Positions 35,458 through 44,534 of a stretch of 64,000 nt of DNA are shown one piece after another; the first letter of the stretch is position 1, and every line of letters begins with the position of its first letter. The notes under the pieces were generated by a model. It ran no database searches, was not told the origin of the DNA, and worked only from the letters and a program-made list of their open reading frames with translations. The stretch covers positions 1-64,000 of the forward strand of contig JAEWUM010000028.1 of NCBI GenBank assembly GCA_023459355.1, in the 5' to 3' direction. Made by a program: the position numbers and the translations under genes. The stretch comes from Bacteroidota bacterium. GTDB lineage: Bacteria; Bacteroidota; Bacteroidia; Bacteroidales; Paludibacteraceae.

Positions 35458-35546
35458 CAATTAATAAAGCGGCAAATAAAATACGCACTGTTTGAGCCTT
35501 GAAAAGGCGAGTTTGTGGATTTTATTTGCCGCTTTATTAATTGTTA
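35455..35546. repeat. Inverted-repeat element between convergent genes, 28-bp arms
   Basis: TAACAATTAATAAAGCGGCA and following bases (35455-35482) pair perfectly with 35519-35546. The 36-base centre has its own small hairpin GCCTT-GAA-AAGGC. The left arm includes the smpB stop codon. It can act as a terminator for smpB and the acyl-CoA ligase gene, but its size and cruciform layout look more like a REP- or MITE-type element. Confidence 0.75.
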
Positions 35547-35572
35547 TCATTTGCTGCAATTTTACAGCTGAT

Positions 35573-37216
35573 TTACTTTTTCTTTTTTGTGTATAAAAAC
35601 CGCTTAATCTTCTGCGAAGCTGTTTTCTCAAAAGGTTCATGCATGACATCCACTCGCTTCAACTGCGAAAACTTGTTGAGTTTTTCATTGATTTCTTTGG
35701 TGAAATGTGTCATCCATTCATGATACTGAAGTTTCTTTTCATCGATGATTGACTTGAGATTTTCATAGTGTTTTTCCAGCGCTTCCAAATCGAGCAGCAC
35801 TTTTGCAACTAAGTAGCCATCCTCCTCTACTACCAACGATTCCAGCACATACTGATTGTTGTTGATAACCGATTCGATATCTTCCGGGTAGATATTCTCA
35901 CCACTGGCGCTCACAATCATATTCTTCATCCTGCCTTTGATAAACAAGCGTTTTTGCCTGTCCATTCGCCCATAATCACCGGTTCTGAACCATCCGTCTT
36001 CGACCAGCACTTCGGCTGTTGCCTCCGGATTCTTGTAATACCCCTGCATCACATTCGGACCCTTTGCCCAAATTTCACCGATACCTTTTTCATCGGGTTC
36101 GTGAATCTTCAACTCAACACCCCTGATGGCAAAGCCGGTTGAATGCAGTTTAGTCTGATGCGGTGCTGCTCCGGCCAGTAACGGTGCCGTCTCTGTCAGT
36201 CCATAACCGATGGCATAAGGCATGCGGGCTTCTTTCAGGAAACGCTCCACACGGCCATCTATTTTTGCTCCGCCGATGCCAAAAAATTTCAATCTTCCGC
36301 CAAAGGTCTGATATAGTTTCTTACCTGCAATCCGGTGAATCAATATCCTGAAAAGAGTTGTTTTATAAATCATCCGGGTAAAATGATTTTTCGCAAATTT
36401 CCCCTGTACCTGCACCTTAAAAATCTTTTCCATAATCAATGGAACAGACAACATCATAGTCGGACGGATTTTTGCCAGAGCAGGTAACAAAGCCGCTGCT
36501 GTAGGTGGTTTTTCCAGATAAAAAATGGAAGCACCATACATAATCGGGTACAACATCCCTATTGCGTTTTCATAAGTATGTGACAAAGGAAGGAATGAAA
36601 GAAAAACATCTTCATGATTGATAGGAAAAACAGCGAAAGATGTTGCCGCAACGAAAGTCATATTCTTATGAGCCAGCATCACCCCTTTCGAACGTCCCGT
36701 GGTTCCGGAAGTATAAATAATCGACCCGATATCCGATTCATCAACCTGAATATCACCTGCTTTTTTATCAACCGGTTCGGTTTCGCTTTTGATAACAGAA
36801 AAATCATCCAGCTTGATGATGGTTTTCAGTGTTGGTATAGCCAGGTTTTCAACCCGCGAATACAAACGCTCGCTTACGAATAAAACTGTCGATTCTGAAT
36901 GTTCAAGCACATTCTTTGTTTCATCAGCAGAAAAATCAGGCAGAATCGGAACAATAACAAGACCTTTTGAAGCTACGGCGAAGAAGGCAATAACCCAGTT
37001 GGGCATATTATGACTAAACAACGCTACTTTATCCCCTTTTTGCAAACCATACGTATACAGCAGGTCAGCAATTTTTTCAATTTCTTTACCTAATTGTGCG
37101 TAACTAATAGGGTGGCCTTCGACAAATGAGATAGATGGATTTTCCGGAAAGGATTTTACAGAATTTTCAATAAGACACTTAAGTGTCTGTGATTGAAGAT
37201 GAATTTCTTTATGCAT
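35573..37216 (-). CDS. Long-chain acyl-CoA synthetase (AMP-forming)
   Basis: The 547-aa enzyme activates fatty acids with ATP and CoA. The AMP-binding P-loop motif is IIYTSGTTGRSKGVMLAHKN (about residues 155-174). AIGYGLTETAPLLAG is the YGxTE motif and WFRTGDYGRMDRQKRLFIKGRMKNMIVSASGENIYPEDIE covers the hinge and C-terminal domain. The catalytic Lys of the A10 motif lies near the C terminus (SQKIKRFLYTKKKK). Substrate chain length cannot be told. A promoter-like TATATTTG lies upstream at 37243-37250. Confidence 0.9.
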   Translation of the reverse strand: MHKEIHLQSQTLKCLIENSVKSFPENPSISFVEGHPISYAQLGKEIEKIADLLYTYGLQKGDKVALFSHNMPNWVIAFFAVASKGLVIVPILPDFSADETKNVLEHSESTVLFVSERLYSRVENLAIPTLKTIIKLDDFSVIKSETEPVDKKAGDIQVDESDIGSIIYTSGTTGRSKGVMLAHKNMTFVAATSFAVFPINHEDVFLSFLPLSHTYENAIGMLYPIMYGASIFYLEKPPTAAALLPALAKIRPTMMLSVPLIMEKIFKVQVQGKFAKNHFTRMIYKTTLFRILIHRIAGKKLYQTFGGRLKFFGIGGAKIDGRVERFLKEARMPYAIGYGLTETAPLLAGAAPHQTKLHSTGFAIRGVELKIHEPDEKGIGEIWAKGPNVMQGYYKNPEATAEVLVEDGWFRTGDYGRMDRQKRLFIKGRMKNMIVSASGENIYPEDIESVINNNQYVLESLVVEEDGYLVAKVLLDLEALEKHYENLKSIIDEKKLQYHEWMTHFTKEINEKLNKFSQLKRVDVMHEPFEKTASQKIKRFLYTKKKK

Positions 37217-37242
37217 TAATAAGTTCTATAATTTCAACGGTG

Positions 37243-37250
37243 CAAATATA
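37243..37250 (-). promoter_or_regulatory. Putative -7 box of the acyl-CoA ligase gene
   Basis: TATATTTG on the minus strand is a full match to TAnnTTTG, 26 bases before the start codon. The -33 element is not convincing at the usual spacing. Confidence 0.4.
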
Positions 37251-37298
37251 GAAATAAAATACCACAAACTGCACATTTTAAAATTCATTGTGCAGTTT

Positions 37299-38003
37299 TT
37301 ACTTATACAGGATAAAAATACAGGGACGTTTATTCAAATCAGGCAAATTGTTTTTCCAGCCTTGAACTGATTTGGTTTTGATGTATTCGGTTGACAACGT
37401 GATGTCGGCTGCAATACACAATTTCGTTTCCGGCTGACAAACAGACAGGATATCAGCCAGCATTTTCATGTTCCGGTAAGGAGTTTCGATGAAAATCTGG
37501 GTCTGATTTTCAGCATAGATTCTTCTCTCGAGCATTTTGAGCATTTTTATCTTCTCATTTTCCTGAATCGGTAAATAGCCGTTGAAAGCAAAACTTTGTC
37601 CATTGAAACCCGAAGCCATCAATGCCAATAAAATGGATGAAGGTCCGACCAGAGGAATAACCTGTATATTGGCTGATTGAGCCATTGCTACCACATCAGC
37701 CCCGGGATCGGCAACGGCAGGACAACCCGCCTCCGAAAGCAGCCCCACATCACTCCCCTGCTTTAGTGGTTGGATAAAAGACTGCAAATCAGCCGGAGAT
37801 GTATGCTTATTCAGTACGAAGAAGGTAAGTTCATCAATATTGATAGCCGGATCGCATTTCTTCAGGAACCTGCGTGCCGTACGCACATCCTCGACGATAA
37901 AATACCTGACTGTTGAAATCAGGGTGTTGTTATACACCGGCAATATCGTGTTAAAATCAGTATCTCCCAGCTGAGTGGGAAAAAGAATCAGTTTTCCGGC
38001 CAT
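37299..38003 (-). CDS. RsmI-like SAM-dependent methyltransferase
   Basis: The 234-aa protein belongs to the tetrapyrrole-methylase fold group that includes RsmI, which 2'-O-methylates C1402 of 16S rRNA. GSDVGLLSEAGCPAVADPGADVVAMAQ is the family's central motif, followed by VIPLVGPSSILLALMASGFNGQSFAFNGYLP and QIFIETPYRNMKMLADIL. The usual N-terminal glycine motif (LYVVxTPIGNL) is replaced by LILFPTQLGD, which marks a divergent paralogue common in Bacteroidetes, so the rRNA target is uncertain. It begins one base after the ABC-F gene ends and is cotranscribed with it. Confidence 0.85.
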   Translation of the reverse strand: MAGKLILFPTQLGDTDFNTILPVYNNTLISTVRYFIVEDVRTARRFLKKCDPAINIDELTFFVLNKHTSPADLQSFIQPLKQGSDVGLLSEAGCPAVADPGADVVAMAQSANIQVIPLVGPSSILLALMASGFNGQSFAFNGYLPIQENEKIKMLKMLERRIYAENQTQIFIETPYRNMKMLADILSVCQPETKLCIAADITLSTEYIKTKSVQGWKNNLPDLNKRPCIFILYK

Positions 38004-38004
38004 A

Positions 38005-39948
38005 TCAGTTATTTTTTAGTTCCTCTAAGGCTTCACTTAAAATTTCCCACTCGTATAACTTCTGTTCCAGTTCACGTTGCTTCTTCTGAAATAACATTAC
38101 AAATTCACCATCAGAAGCTTTTTCCGGTTGTTGTAATTGTGATTCCATTTCTTTAAGTTCAGTTTCAATAGCAGCAATTTGCATTTCGGCATCGGCTACC
38201 TCTTTTTCAGCTTTTCTGATTTTTTTACTCAACTCCTTGCGCGCTTCGTAGTTCAATTTGTTTTCTGAACTTATTTTTTCCTCCTGAATATTTTCCTTTT
38301 TTTGCTGAAGAAGGGTGCTGATTTCCAGTTCCTGTAAGTTTTGCATCTTTTTATACTGCAAGAAATCGTAAATTCCACCAAGATGCTCCCTTACTTTTTT
38401 ATTTCCGAATTCGTAAACTTTGGTTACCAACCCATCGAGGAATTCACGGTCGTGCGAAACGATGATCGCAGTACCGTTGAAAGCTTTGATAGCATCTTTC
38501 AGCACATCTTTCGAACGCATATCCAGGTGATTGGTCGGCTCATCGAGAATCAGCAGATTGACAGGCTCCAGCAACAGCCGAATCATCGCGAGCCGGGAAC
38601 GCTCACCACCTGAAAGCACCTTGACCTTCTTATCCGATGCTTCTCCGCCAAACATAAATGCGCCGAGAATATCCCTTATTTTAGTACGGATCTCCCCTAC
38701 CGCTACATTGTCGATGGTTTGAAAAACGGTCAGGTTTTCATCGAGCAATGAGGCCTGATTTTGGGCAAAATAGCCAATTCTCACCTGGTGACCTAATTTT
38801 AGTTTACCAGAGAAAGAAATTTCGTCCATGATACATTTTACCAGCGTACTTTTCCCTTCACCGTTCTTTCCGACAAAAGCCACTTTTTCTCCCCTGTTGA
38901 TTATCATATCGATATTATCAAGCACCAAATGATCTCCGTAAGCTTTCGAGAGATATTCAATTTCTACGGGGATGATACCGGAATGCGGAGCCGGAGGAAA
39001 TTTCAGGTGAAGCCGGGAATTATCTTCCTGATCAACTTCAAGACGTTCCAGTTTTTCCAGTTGTTTGATGCGCGACTGTACCTGTACCGATTTGGTAGCC
39101 TTGTATCGAAAACGTTCGATAAATTCTTCCGTGTCCCGGATCATCTTCTGTTGGTTTTCGTAGGCCCTGACCTGTTGCTCATGCCTTTCTTTTCTCAATT
39201 CCACATATTTGGAATAATTCACCTGGTAGTCGTATATCTTGCCCAGCGAAATTTCAATGGTTCTAGTGGTTACTGTATCGATAAAAGCCCTGTCGTGCGA
39301 AACCAGCACCACCGCGCTTCCTGAACCGATCAGGAAACTTTCGAGCCATTGAATAGACTCTATATCCAGGTGATTTGTCGGCTCATCGAGCAACAGCAAA
39401 TCCGGTCGTTGCAGAATAATCTTTGCCAGTTCGATACGCATCCGCCATCCTCCACTGAATTCAGCACACTGACGATTGAAATCGGAACGGTCGAAACCGA
39501 GTCCTACCAGCGTTTTTTCTATTTCTGCCTGATAATTACCACCATCAACTATTTGAAGATACTCCTGCGTATGAGACAGTTTTTCAATGATGCGATGATA
39601 ATCTTCACTTTCATAATCGGTTCTGGTAGCTAATTCAGTCCCCATGCGATCAATATCCTGTTTAAGCTCTTTAATATGTTCAAAAGCTTTTTCGGTTTCC
39701 TGCATCACAGTAGTACCTTCGTTGTGAATCATGTGCTGAGGCAGGTAACCGATAGTGAGATCTTTGGGAAGTACGATACGTCCTTTGGTTGGTAACATCT
39801 TCCCGGATATCAGCTTTAATAAAGTAGTTTTGCCCGCGCCGTTTTTTCCGACGAGGGCAATTCTGTCTTTTGGATTAATAAGAAATCCTATATCATCGAA
39901 TAGTGGAGAACCACCAAATTCAACCCGCAATTGTTCTATGGAAATCAT
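38005..39948 (-). CDS. ABC-F family ATPase
   Basis: The 647-aa soluble protein has two ATPase domains in tandem and no membrane segments. The first Walker A is GKNGAGKTT (about residue 35-43), its signature QCAEFSGGWRMR, its Walker B LLLLDEPTNHLD. The second set is GKNGEGKST, VLSGGERSRLAM and LLILDEPTNHLD. A charged interdomain linker and a long C-terminal coiled coil (about 540-640) complete the ABC-F plan. ABC-F proteins act on ribosomes in translation control or antibiotic protection; which type this is cannot be told. Its ATG overlaps the stop of the gene upstream (ATGA). Confidence 0.93.
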   Translation of the reverse strand: MISIEQLRVEFGGSPLFDDIGFLINPKDRIALVGKNGAGKTTLLKLISGKMLPTKGRIVLPKDLTIGYLPQHMIHNEGTTVMQETEKAFEHIKELKQDIDRMGTELATRTDYESEDYHRIIEKLSHTQEYLQIVDGGNYQAEIEKTLVGLGFDRSDFNRQCAEFSGGWRMRIELAKIILQRPDLLLLDEPTNHLDIESIQWLESFLIGSGSAVVLVSHDRAFIDTVTTRTIEISLGKIYDYQVNYSKYVELRKERHEQQVRAYENQQKMIRDTEEFIERFRYKATKSVQVQSRIKQLEKLERLEVDQEDNSRLHLKFPPAPHSGIIPVEIEYLSKAYGDHLVLDNIDMIINRGEKVAFVGKNGEGKSTLVKCIMDEISFSGKLKLGHQVRIGYFAQNQASLLDENLTVFQTIDNVAVGEIRTKIRDILGAFMFGGEASDKKVKVLSGGERSRLAMIRLLLEPVNLLILDEPTNHLDMRSKDVLKDAIKAFNGTAIIVSHDREFLDGLVTKVYEFGNKKVREHLGGIYDFLQYKKMQNLQELEISTLLQQKKENIQEEKISSENKLNYEARKELSKKIRKAEKEVADAEMQIAAIETELKEMESQLQQPEKASDGEFVMLFQKKQRELEQKLYEWEILSEALEELKNN

Positions 39949-41927
39949 ATATCTAAGCGCTCATATTGAGAATTCTTACTTTTGAATTCTGGTACAATTT
40001 TTTTCATCGTTGCTACAGTCAGATAATCTTTGCAAAGTTTACTGTAGTTTATCAGTTTATCAATCAATACCGAAACCTTGTCATAATCATATTGTTGCAC
40101 ATTGGCAATCATGATTTTGGGATGATGGGTATTTTGTGTGTATTCTTTTTTATTCAACAACTCTTCGAATAACTTTTCTCCCGGACGAAGACCGGTAAAT
40201 ACAATTTTAATGTCTTCTTCCGGCACGAAACCGGCCAACCGGATCATTTTACGTGCTAAGTCAACAATTTTCACCGGCTTACCCATATCAAAAATATAAA
40301 TTTCACCGCCATTCCCCATCGAACCTGCTTCCATAACTAACATACAAGCCTCTGGAATAGTCATAAAATACCGGATTATTTCCGGATGTGTTACTGTTAC
40401 CGGGCCTCCGTGTTCAATCTGTTTTTTGAAATACGGAATCACAGAACCACTTGAACCCAACACATTACCGAAACGGGTGGTAATAAATTTGGTGGTGGTT
40501 CCGTTCATGGTCGCATGCAATTTTCTGAAAAGCGACTGTACATAAATCTCAGCAATGCGTTTGGAAGCACCCATCACATTCGTAGGATTCACCGCTTTAT
40601 CGGTAGAGACCATCACAAAACGTTCCACCCGGTATTTAACAGCCAAATCTGCAAGAATTTTGGTTCCAAGCACATTTACCTGCACGCTTTCAACCGGATA
40701 ATCTTCCATCATGGGTACATGTTTATAGGCAGCCGCATGATAAATGATATCCGGCCGGTATAAATCCATCATATACTCCATTCTATCCCGGTTACGCACA
40801 TCGCCCAGAAATACCGTAACATTCTTATCTTCATATTTTTCCTGCAAATCCAGCTTCAGGTCATGCATTTGAGATTCCGCATGGTCAAGCAATACAACCA
40901 ATTTAGTGTCATATTTAAGCACCTGAAGAGCAATTTCACTTCCTATAGATCCTGCAGCACCGGTAACCAACACTACTTTATCTTTCAATTGCGAAGCTAT
41001 ATTATCAGTCGAAATGTTGATTTGAGGGCGTTCAAGCAAGTTTTCAATGGGAATTGAACGGATTTCTCCAATACTGGGTATATCATTCTTCCAGATATTC
41101 ATCGGAGGAAGAGATAGAATGGTGAGATTATTATCTATAAATTTCTCTAACACATTGGAAGTATTTACCTGATTCAGTTTAACCGGAGAAATAATAATGG
41201 ACTTACATTTTTTTACAATAATTTTTTTGAGCGTATCATCATTCAGGTGATAAACTTTAACCCCCATAATCATTTTCTCGCTGGCATTTTTATCATCATC
41301 GATAAATCCAACCAGTTTATATTTTGAACCTACTTGCTCAGACATGAGCATTTTTGCGATTCCGATAGCGGCGGATTTGGTTCCGTAAATCATTACCGGA
41401 GTAATATAATCTCCACGTTGCGTAAAGTAATCATAAGCTGTTTTGACAATTAACCTGATCAGTAATAAGAACAGAAATGACAGTACTCCATAAACAATCA
41501 ATTCTGTATAAAAAATCAACACCCCTTTTGAGAGCGAGGTCATTACCAGATTAATTAAACCAATAACAAAAACATTAAGTACAATAGCAAAGAATATTTT
41601 GGTAACGTCTACAAAACTAGCATAACGCAGTACACCTGAATAAGTATGGAATAGCCCGAAAAGAACAACCTGAAAAGAAACGAGAACAATCATCCGCTGT
41701 ATCTGATTTAACGAAACCGATGCCGAAGGTTCAATTTTTATTTTACCAGCAACATAAACAGCGATTAAGAAAGCGATAATACTAAGTATTACATCCATTG
41801 AGAGGACAATCCACCTTGGAAGATACTTCATCGAAACAAATCCGGAAAGAACAGCGTTATCTAGTAAATCAGGGTCTTGTTTTTTCATACGCAACGTATC
41901 ATAAAAGTGGGTGCAAAGGTAAATCAT
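39945..41927 (-). CDS. Membrane nucleotide-sugar 4,6-dehydratase/epimerase (CapD/WbpM type)
   Basis: The 660-aa protein acts in surface polysaccharide synthesis, probably as a UDP-GlcNAc-type 4,6-dehydratase. Four transmembrane helices lie in about residues 35-160, followed by a first Rossmann-like domain (MIYGTKSAAIGIAKML) and the catalytic SDR-type domain: VLVTGAAGSIGSEIALQVLKY (about 313-333), DIIYHAAAYKHVPMME, and VMVSTDKAVNPTNVMGASKR carrying the active-site Met-Lys segment. TTRFGNVLGSSGSVIPYFKKQI and LRPGEKLFEELL are standard for this family. It overlaps the ABC-F gene by ATGA. No capsule cluster is nearby in the window. Confidence 0.93.
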   Translation of the reverse strand: MIYLCTHFYDTLRMKKQDPDLLDNAVLSGFVSMKYLPRWIVLSMDVILSIIAFLIAVYVAGKIKIEPSASVSLNQIQRMIVLVSFQVVLFGLFHTYSGVLRYASFVDVTKIFFAIVLNVFVIGLINLVMTSLSKGVLIFYTELIVYGVLSFLFLLLIRLIVKTAYDYFTQRGDYITPVMIYGTKSAAIGIAKMLMSEQVGSKYKLVGFIDDDKNASEKMIMGVKVYHLNDDTLKKIIVKKCKSIIISPVKLNQVNTSNVLEKFIDNNLTILSLPPMNIWKNDIPSIGEIRSIPIENLLERPQINISTDNIASQLKDKVVLVTGAAGSIGSEIALQVLKYDTKLVVLLDHAESQMHDLKLDLQEKYEDKNVTVFLGDVRNRDRMEYMMDLYRPDIIYHAAAYKHVPMMEDYPVESVQVNVLGTKILADLAVKYRVERFVMVSTDKAVNPTNVMGASKRIAEIYVQSLFRKLHATMNGTTTKFITTRFGNVLGSSGSVIPYFKKQIEHGGPVTVTHPEIIRYFMTIPEACMLVMEAGSMGNGGEIYIFDMGKPVKIVDLARKMIRLAGFVPEEDIKIVFTGLRPGEKLFEELLNKKEYTQNTHHPKIMIANVQQYDYDKVSVLIDKLINYSKLCKDYLTVATMKKIVPEFKSKNSQYERLDI

Positions 41928-42029
41928 TTATTTTACAAATAACAACTAACTTTGCAGAAAAAGTTCAAAATTCATTTAGTTATATTCATATCTAAAATGA
42001 AACGTATATGTCTGTAAAAAATTGTATGA

Positions 42030-42059
42030 TTGATTTAAAAAATTAATTCTATATCTTTG
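42030..42059 (+). promoter_or_regulatory. Putative panB promoter
   Basis: TATCTTTG at 42052-42059 matches the Bacteroidetes -7 consensus, and TTG at 42030-42032 sits 19 bases upstream where the -33 element is expected. The start codon follows 23 bases downstream. Confidence 0.5.
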
Positions 42060-42082
42060 CAGCCTCATTCAAAACTTAAGTT

Positions 42083-42901
42083 ATGTCGATACACTTCGAA
42101 AATGTGCGCAGGGTCACGACCCAGCGATTAATTGAAATGAAAAAAAGAGGTGAGAAAATAAGTATGTTAACAGCTTATGATTACACCATGGGAAGCATTG
42201 TAGACCGTGCCGGAGTTGATGCAATTCTGGTAGGTGATTCAGCTTCCAATGTAATGTGCGGAAATGTCACTACTTTACCTATTACCCTGGATCAAATGAT
42301 ATTCCTGGCCAAGTCGGTTGTTCGTGGTGTAAAACGGGCACTTGTAGTGGTTGATATGCCTTTCGGAACTTATCAGGGAAATTCACGTGAAGCCATTACC
42401 TCGGCGATACGCATCATGAAAGAGACTCATGGCGATTGTCTCAAAATGGAAGGTGGTGAAGAAGTCATCGAATCCATTAAACGTGTTCTTAGCGCAGGTA
42501 TTCCGGTTATGGGACATTTGGGGCTGATGCCTCAGTCTATCAACAAATATGGAACGTATGCAGTAAGAGCACAGGAGGAAGAAGAAGCTGAGAAATTGAT
42601 TCGTGATGCTCACCTATTGGAAGACACCGGCTGTTTCGCACTTGTTCTGGAAAAAATACCTGCCAAATTAGCCAAACAGATAGCTTCTGAACTGACGATC
42701 CCGGTAATTGGAATTGGAGCCGGTGGCGGTGTGGATGGTCAGGTGTTAGTTATTCATGATATGTTGGGACTGAATAATGATTTCTCTCCACGTTTCCTCA
42801 GAAGATACGCCAATCTGGAAGCAGTAATGGATAACGCTATCAAACATTATGTGGATGATGTGAAATCGGGTGATTTTCCGAATGAACAGGAGCAGTATTA
42901 A
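42083..42901 (+). CDS. panB: 3-methyl-2-oxobutanoate hydroxymethyltransferase
   Basis: The 272-aa enzyme makes ketopantoate from alpha-ketoisovalerate and methylene-tetrahydrofolate, the first step toward pantothenate and CoA. Motifs are complete: KISMLTAYDYTMGSIVDRAGVDAILVGDSASNVM, VVVDMPFGTYQ, CLKMEGGEE, GIPVMGHLGLMPQSINKYGTY, and IPVIGIGAGGGVDGQVLVIHDMLGL with the metal- and substrate-binding Asp, His and Gly residues. Length is typical. A single gene with its own promoter and a strong terminator. Confidence 0.97.
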   Translation: MSIHFENVRRVTTQRLIEMKKRGEKISMLTAYDYTMGSIVDRAGVDAILVGDSASNVMCGNVTTLPITLDQMIFLAKSVVRGVKRALVVVDMPFGTYQGNSREAITSAIRIMKETHGDCLKMEGGEEVIESIKRVLSAGIPVMGHLGLMPQSINKYGTYAVRAQEEEEAEKLIRDAHLLEDTGCFALVLEKIPAKLAKQIASELTIPVIGIGAGGGVDGQVLVIHDMLGLNNDFSPRFLRRYANLEAVMDNAIKHYVDDVKSGDFPNEQEQY

Positions 42902-42942
42902 AGTTGCCGAACAAACATACTTGATGTAATAATTGGATAATT

Positions 42943-42983
42943 AAAAAGGGCTGATCAGGAATAAACCGAATCAGCCCTTTTTT
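42943..42983 (+). terminator. Intrinsic terminator after panB
   Basis: AAAAAGGGCTGAT (42943-42955) pairs perfectly with 42970-42982 around a 14-base loop, ending in six T. The A run on the other side lets it also serve the minus-strand gnd transcript. Confidence 0.85.
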
Positions 42984-43042
42984 AGTCTGAAACATTTACC
43001 ACCCCAAAAAATTGCAAATGGTAAATGATTTAATTATAAGCC

Positions 43043-44497
43043 CTACACTACATAAGTCGTAGAAGCCGTTTCTCCTCCTCTACCCGTCCAGTTGGTATGG
43101 AAAAATTCGCCTCTTGGTTTATCTACGCGTTCGTAGGTATGTGCTCCGAAATAATCACGCTGAGCCTGCAACAAGTTAGCAGGTAATCTCTCACTGCGGA
43201 AACCGTCGAAATAACAAAGTGCTGAAGTCAGTGCCGGAACAGGGATACCGTTGGTGAGAGCAGCCGCACAAACGCGACGCCAGCCAGCCTGAGCCTTTTC
43301 CACAATATCTTTGAAATACGGATCGAGCAATAAGTTCTCAAGCGTCGGATTTTTATCGAATGCTTTTTTGATGTCACCCAAGAATACGGAGCGGATGATA
43401 CAACCACCACGCCACATCAACGCGATACCCCCATAATTCAAATTCCAACCATACTCCTTCGCAGCCTCCATCATCAGGTTATAGCCCTGTGCATAAGAAA
43501 TAATCTTAGCTCCAAACAAAGCATCTTTTAAGTCAGCAATCAACTGAACCTTCTCTCCGGTAAAGTTTACTTTTGGACCACTGATTACTTTCGATGCTTT
43601 CACACGGATATCTTTTTGAGCAGACAAGCAACGAGCAAAAACCGATTCCCCGATGAGTGTCAAAGGAATACCCAGATCAAGGGCAGTTACACCCGTCCAT
43701 TTCCCGGTACCTTTTTGTCCGGCGGTATCCAGGATTTTTTCAACCAGAGGCTCACCGTCTTCATCTTTTACTGCTAAAATGTCACGTGTAATTTCAATCA
43801 AGTAAGAATCAAGATCACCTTTATTCCATTCTTTGAACACTTCATGCATTTCATCAGCACTCATACCCAACAAGTCTTTCATTACCTGATATGCTTCATT
43901 GATGATTTGCATGTCGCCATATTCAATACCATTATGTACCATTTTCACAAAATGACCTGCGCCACCTTCGCCTACCCAATCACAGCAGGGAACATTACCT
44001 TCTACTTTGGCAGAAATAGCCTGGAAAATATCTTTTACAGCAGGCCATGCAGCAGGCGAACCACCAGGCATGATTGACGGACCTAACAAAGCGCCTTCTT
44101 CTCCTCCCGAAACACCAGTTCCGATATACAGTAAACCTTTACTTTCAACATACTTAGCACGGCGCACTGTATCAGGGAAATGCGTATTACCACCATCGAT
44201 AATAATATCACCTTCTTCCAGATGCGGAAGCAGTTGTTCGATAAAATCATCCACCGCCTTGCCGGCTTTCACCAACATCATCACTTTACGTGGTTTTTCC
44301 AATGAGTCACATAAATCTTTAATGGAATGAGCACCAATGAAATTTTTGCCGGCACCACGTCCGTTTACAAACTTATCCACTTTCTCCACGGTACGGTTGT
44401 AAACAGCTACCGTAAAGCCTTTACTTTCCATGTTTAGTACCAGGTTTTCGCCCATTACGGCTAACCCGATTAATCCAATGTCTGCTTTTTGTTTCAT
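43043..44497 (-). CDS. gnd: 6-phosphogluconate dehydrogenase, decarboxylating
   Basis: The 484-aa enzyme converts 6-phosphogluconate to ribulose 5-phosphate with reduction of NADP+. GLAVMGENLVLNMESKGFTVAVYNRT is the cofactor-binding motif, GVSGGEEGALLGPSIMPGG and GGAGHFVKMVHNGIEYGDMQ hold the substrate site and catalytic Lys (about residue 188). The all-helical C-terminal domain has GTGKWT and ends in the usual tail with HTNWTG. It is the last gene of the long minus-strand run that includes the hexuronate genes, 37 bases after pdxB. Confidence 0.97.
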   Translation of the reverse strand: MKQKADIGLIGLAVMGENLVLNMESKGFTVAVYNRTVEKVDKFVNGRGAGKNFIGAHSIKDLCDSLEKPRKVMMLVKAGKAVDDFIEQLLPHLEEGDIIIDGGNTHFPDTVRRAKYVESKGLLYIGTGVSGGEEGALLGPSIMPGGSPAAWPAVKDIFQAISAKVEGNVPCCDWVGEGGAGHFVKMVHNGIEYGDMQIINEAYQVMKDLLGMSADEMHEVFKEWNKGDLDSYLIEITRDILAVKDEDGEPLVEKILDTAGQKGTGKWTGVTALDLGIPLTLIGESVFARCLSAQKDIRVKASKVISGPKVNFTGEKVQLIADLKDALFGAKIISYAQGYNLMMEAAKEYGWNLNYGGIALMWRGGCIIRSVFLGDIKKAFDKNPTLENLLLDPYFKDIVEKAQAGWRRVCAAALTNGIPVPALTSALCYFDGFRSERLPANLLQAQRDYFGAHTYERVDKPRGEFFHTNWTGRGGETASTTYVV

Positions 44498-44534
44498 AAT
44501 GTATTACTGTTTTTGTTATCTGTTTTGTTTGTTA

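Noticed and set aside
35455..35546. tmRNA gene next to smpB
   Set aside because: The structured sequence is a short symmetrical inverted repeat without a tRNA-Ala-like end or tag-coding segment.
43043..44497. gnd as a dedicated member of the hexuronate operon
   Set aside because: It is adjacent and codirectional, but gnd and pdxB are housekeeping genes and may simply lie downstream; kept only as a hypothesis in the findings.
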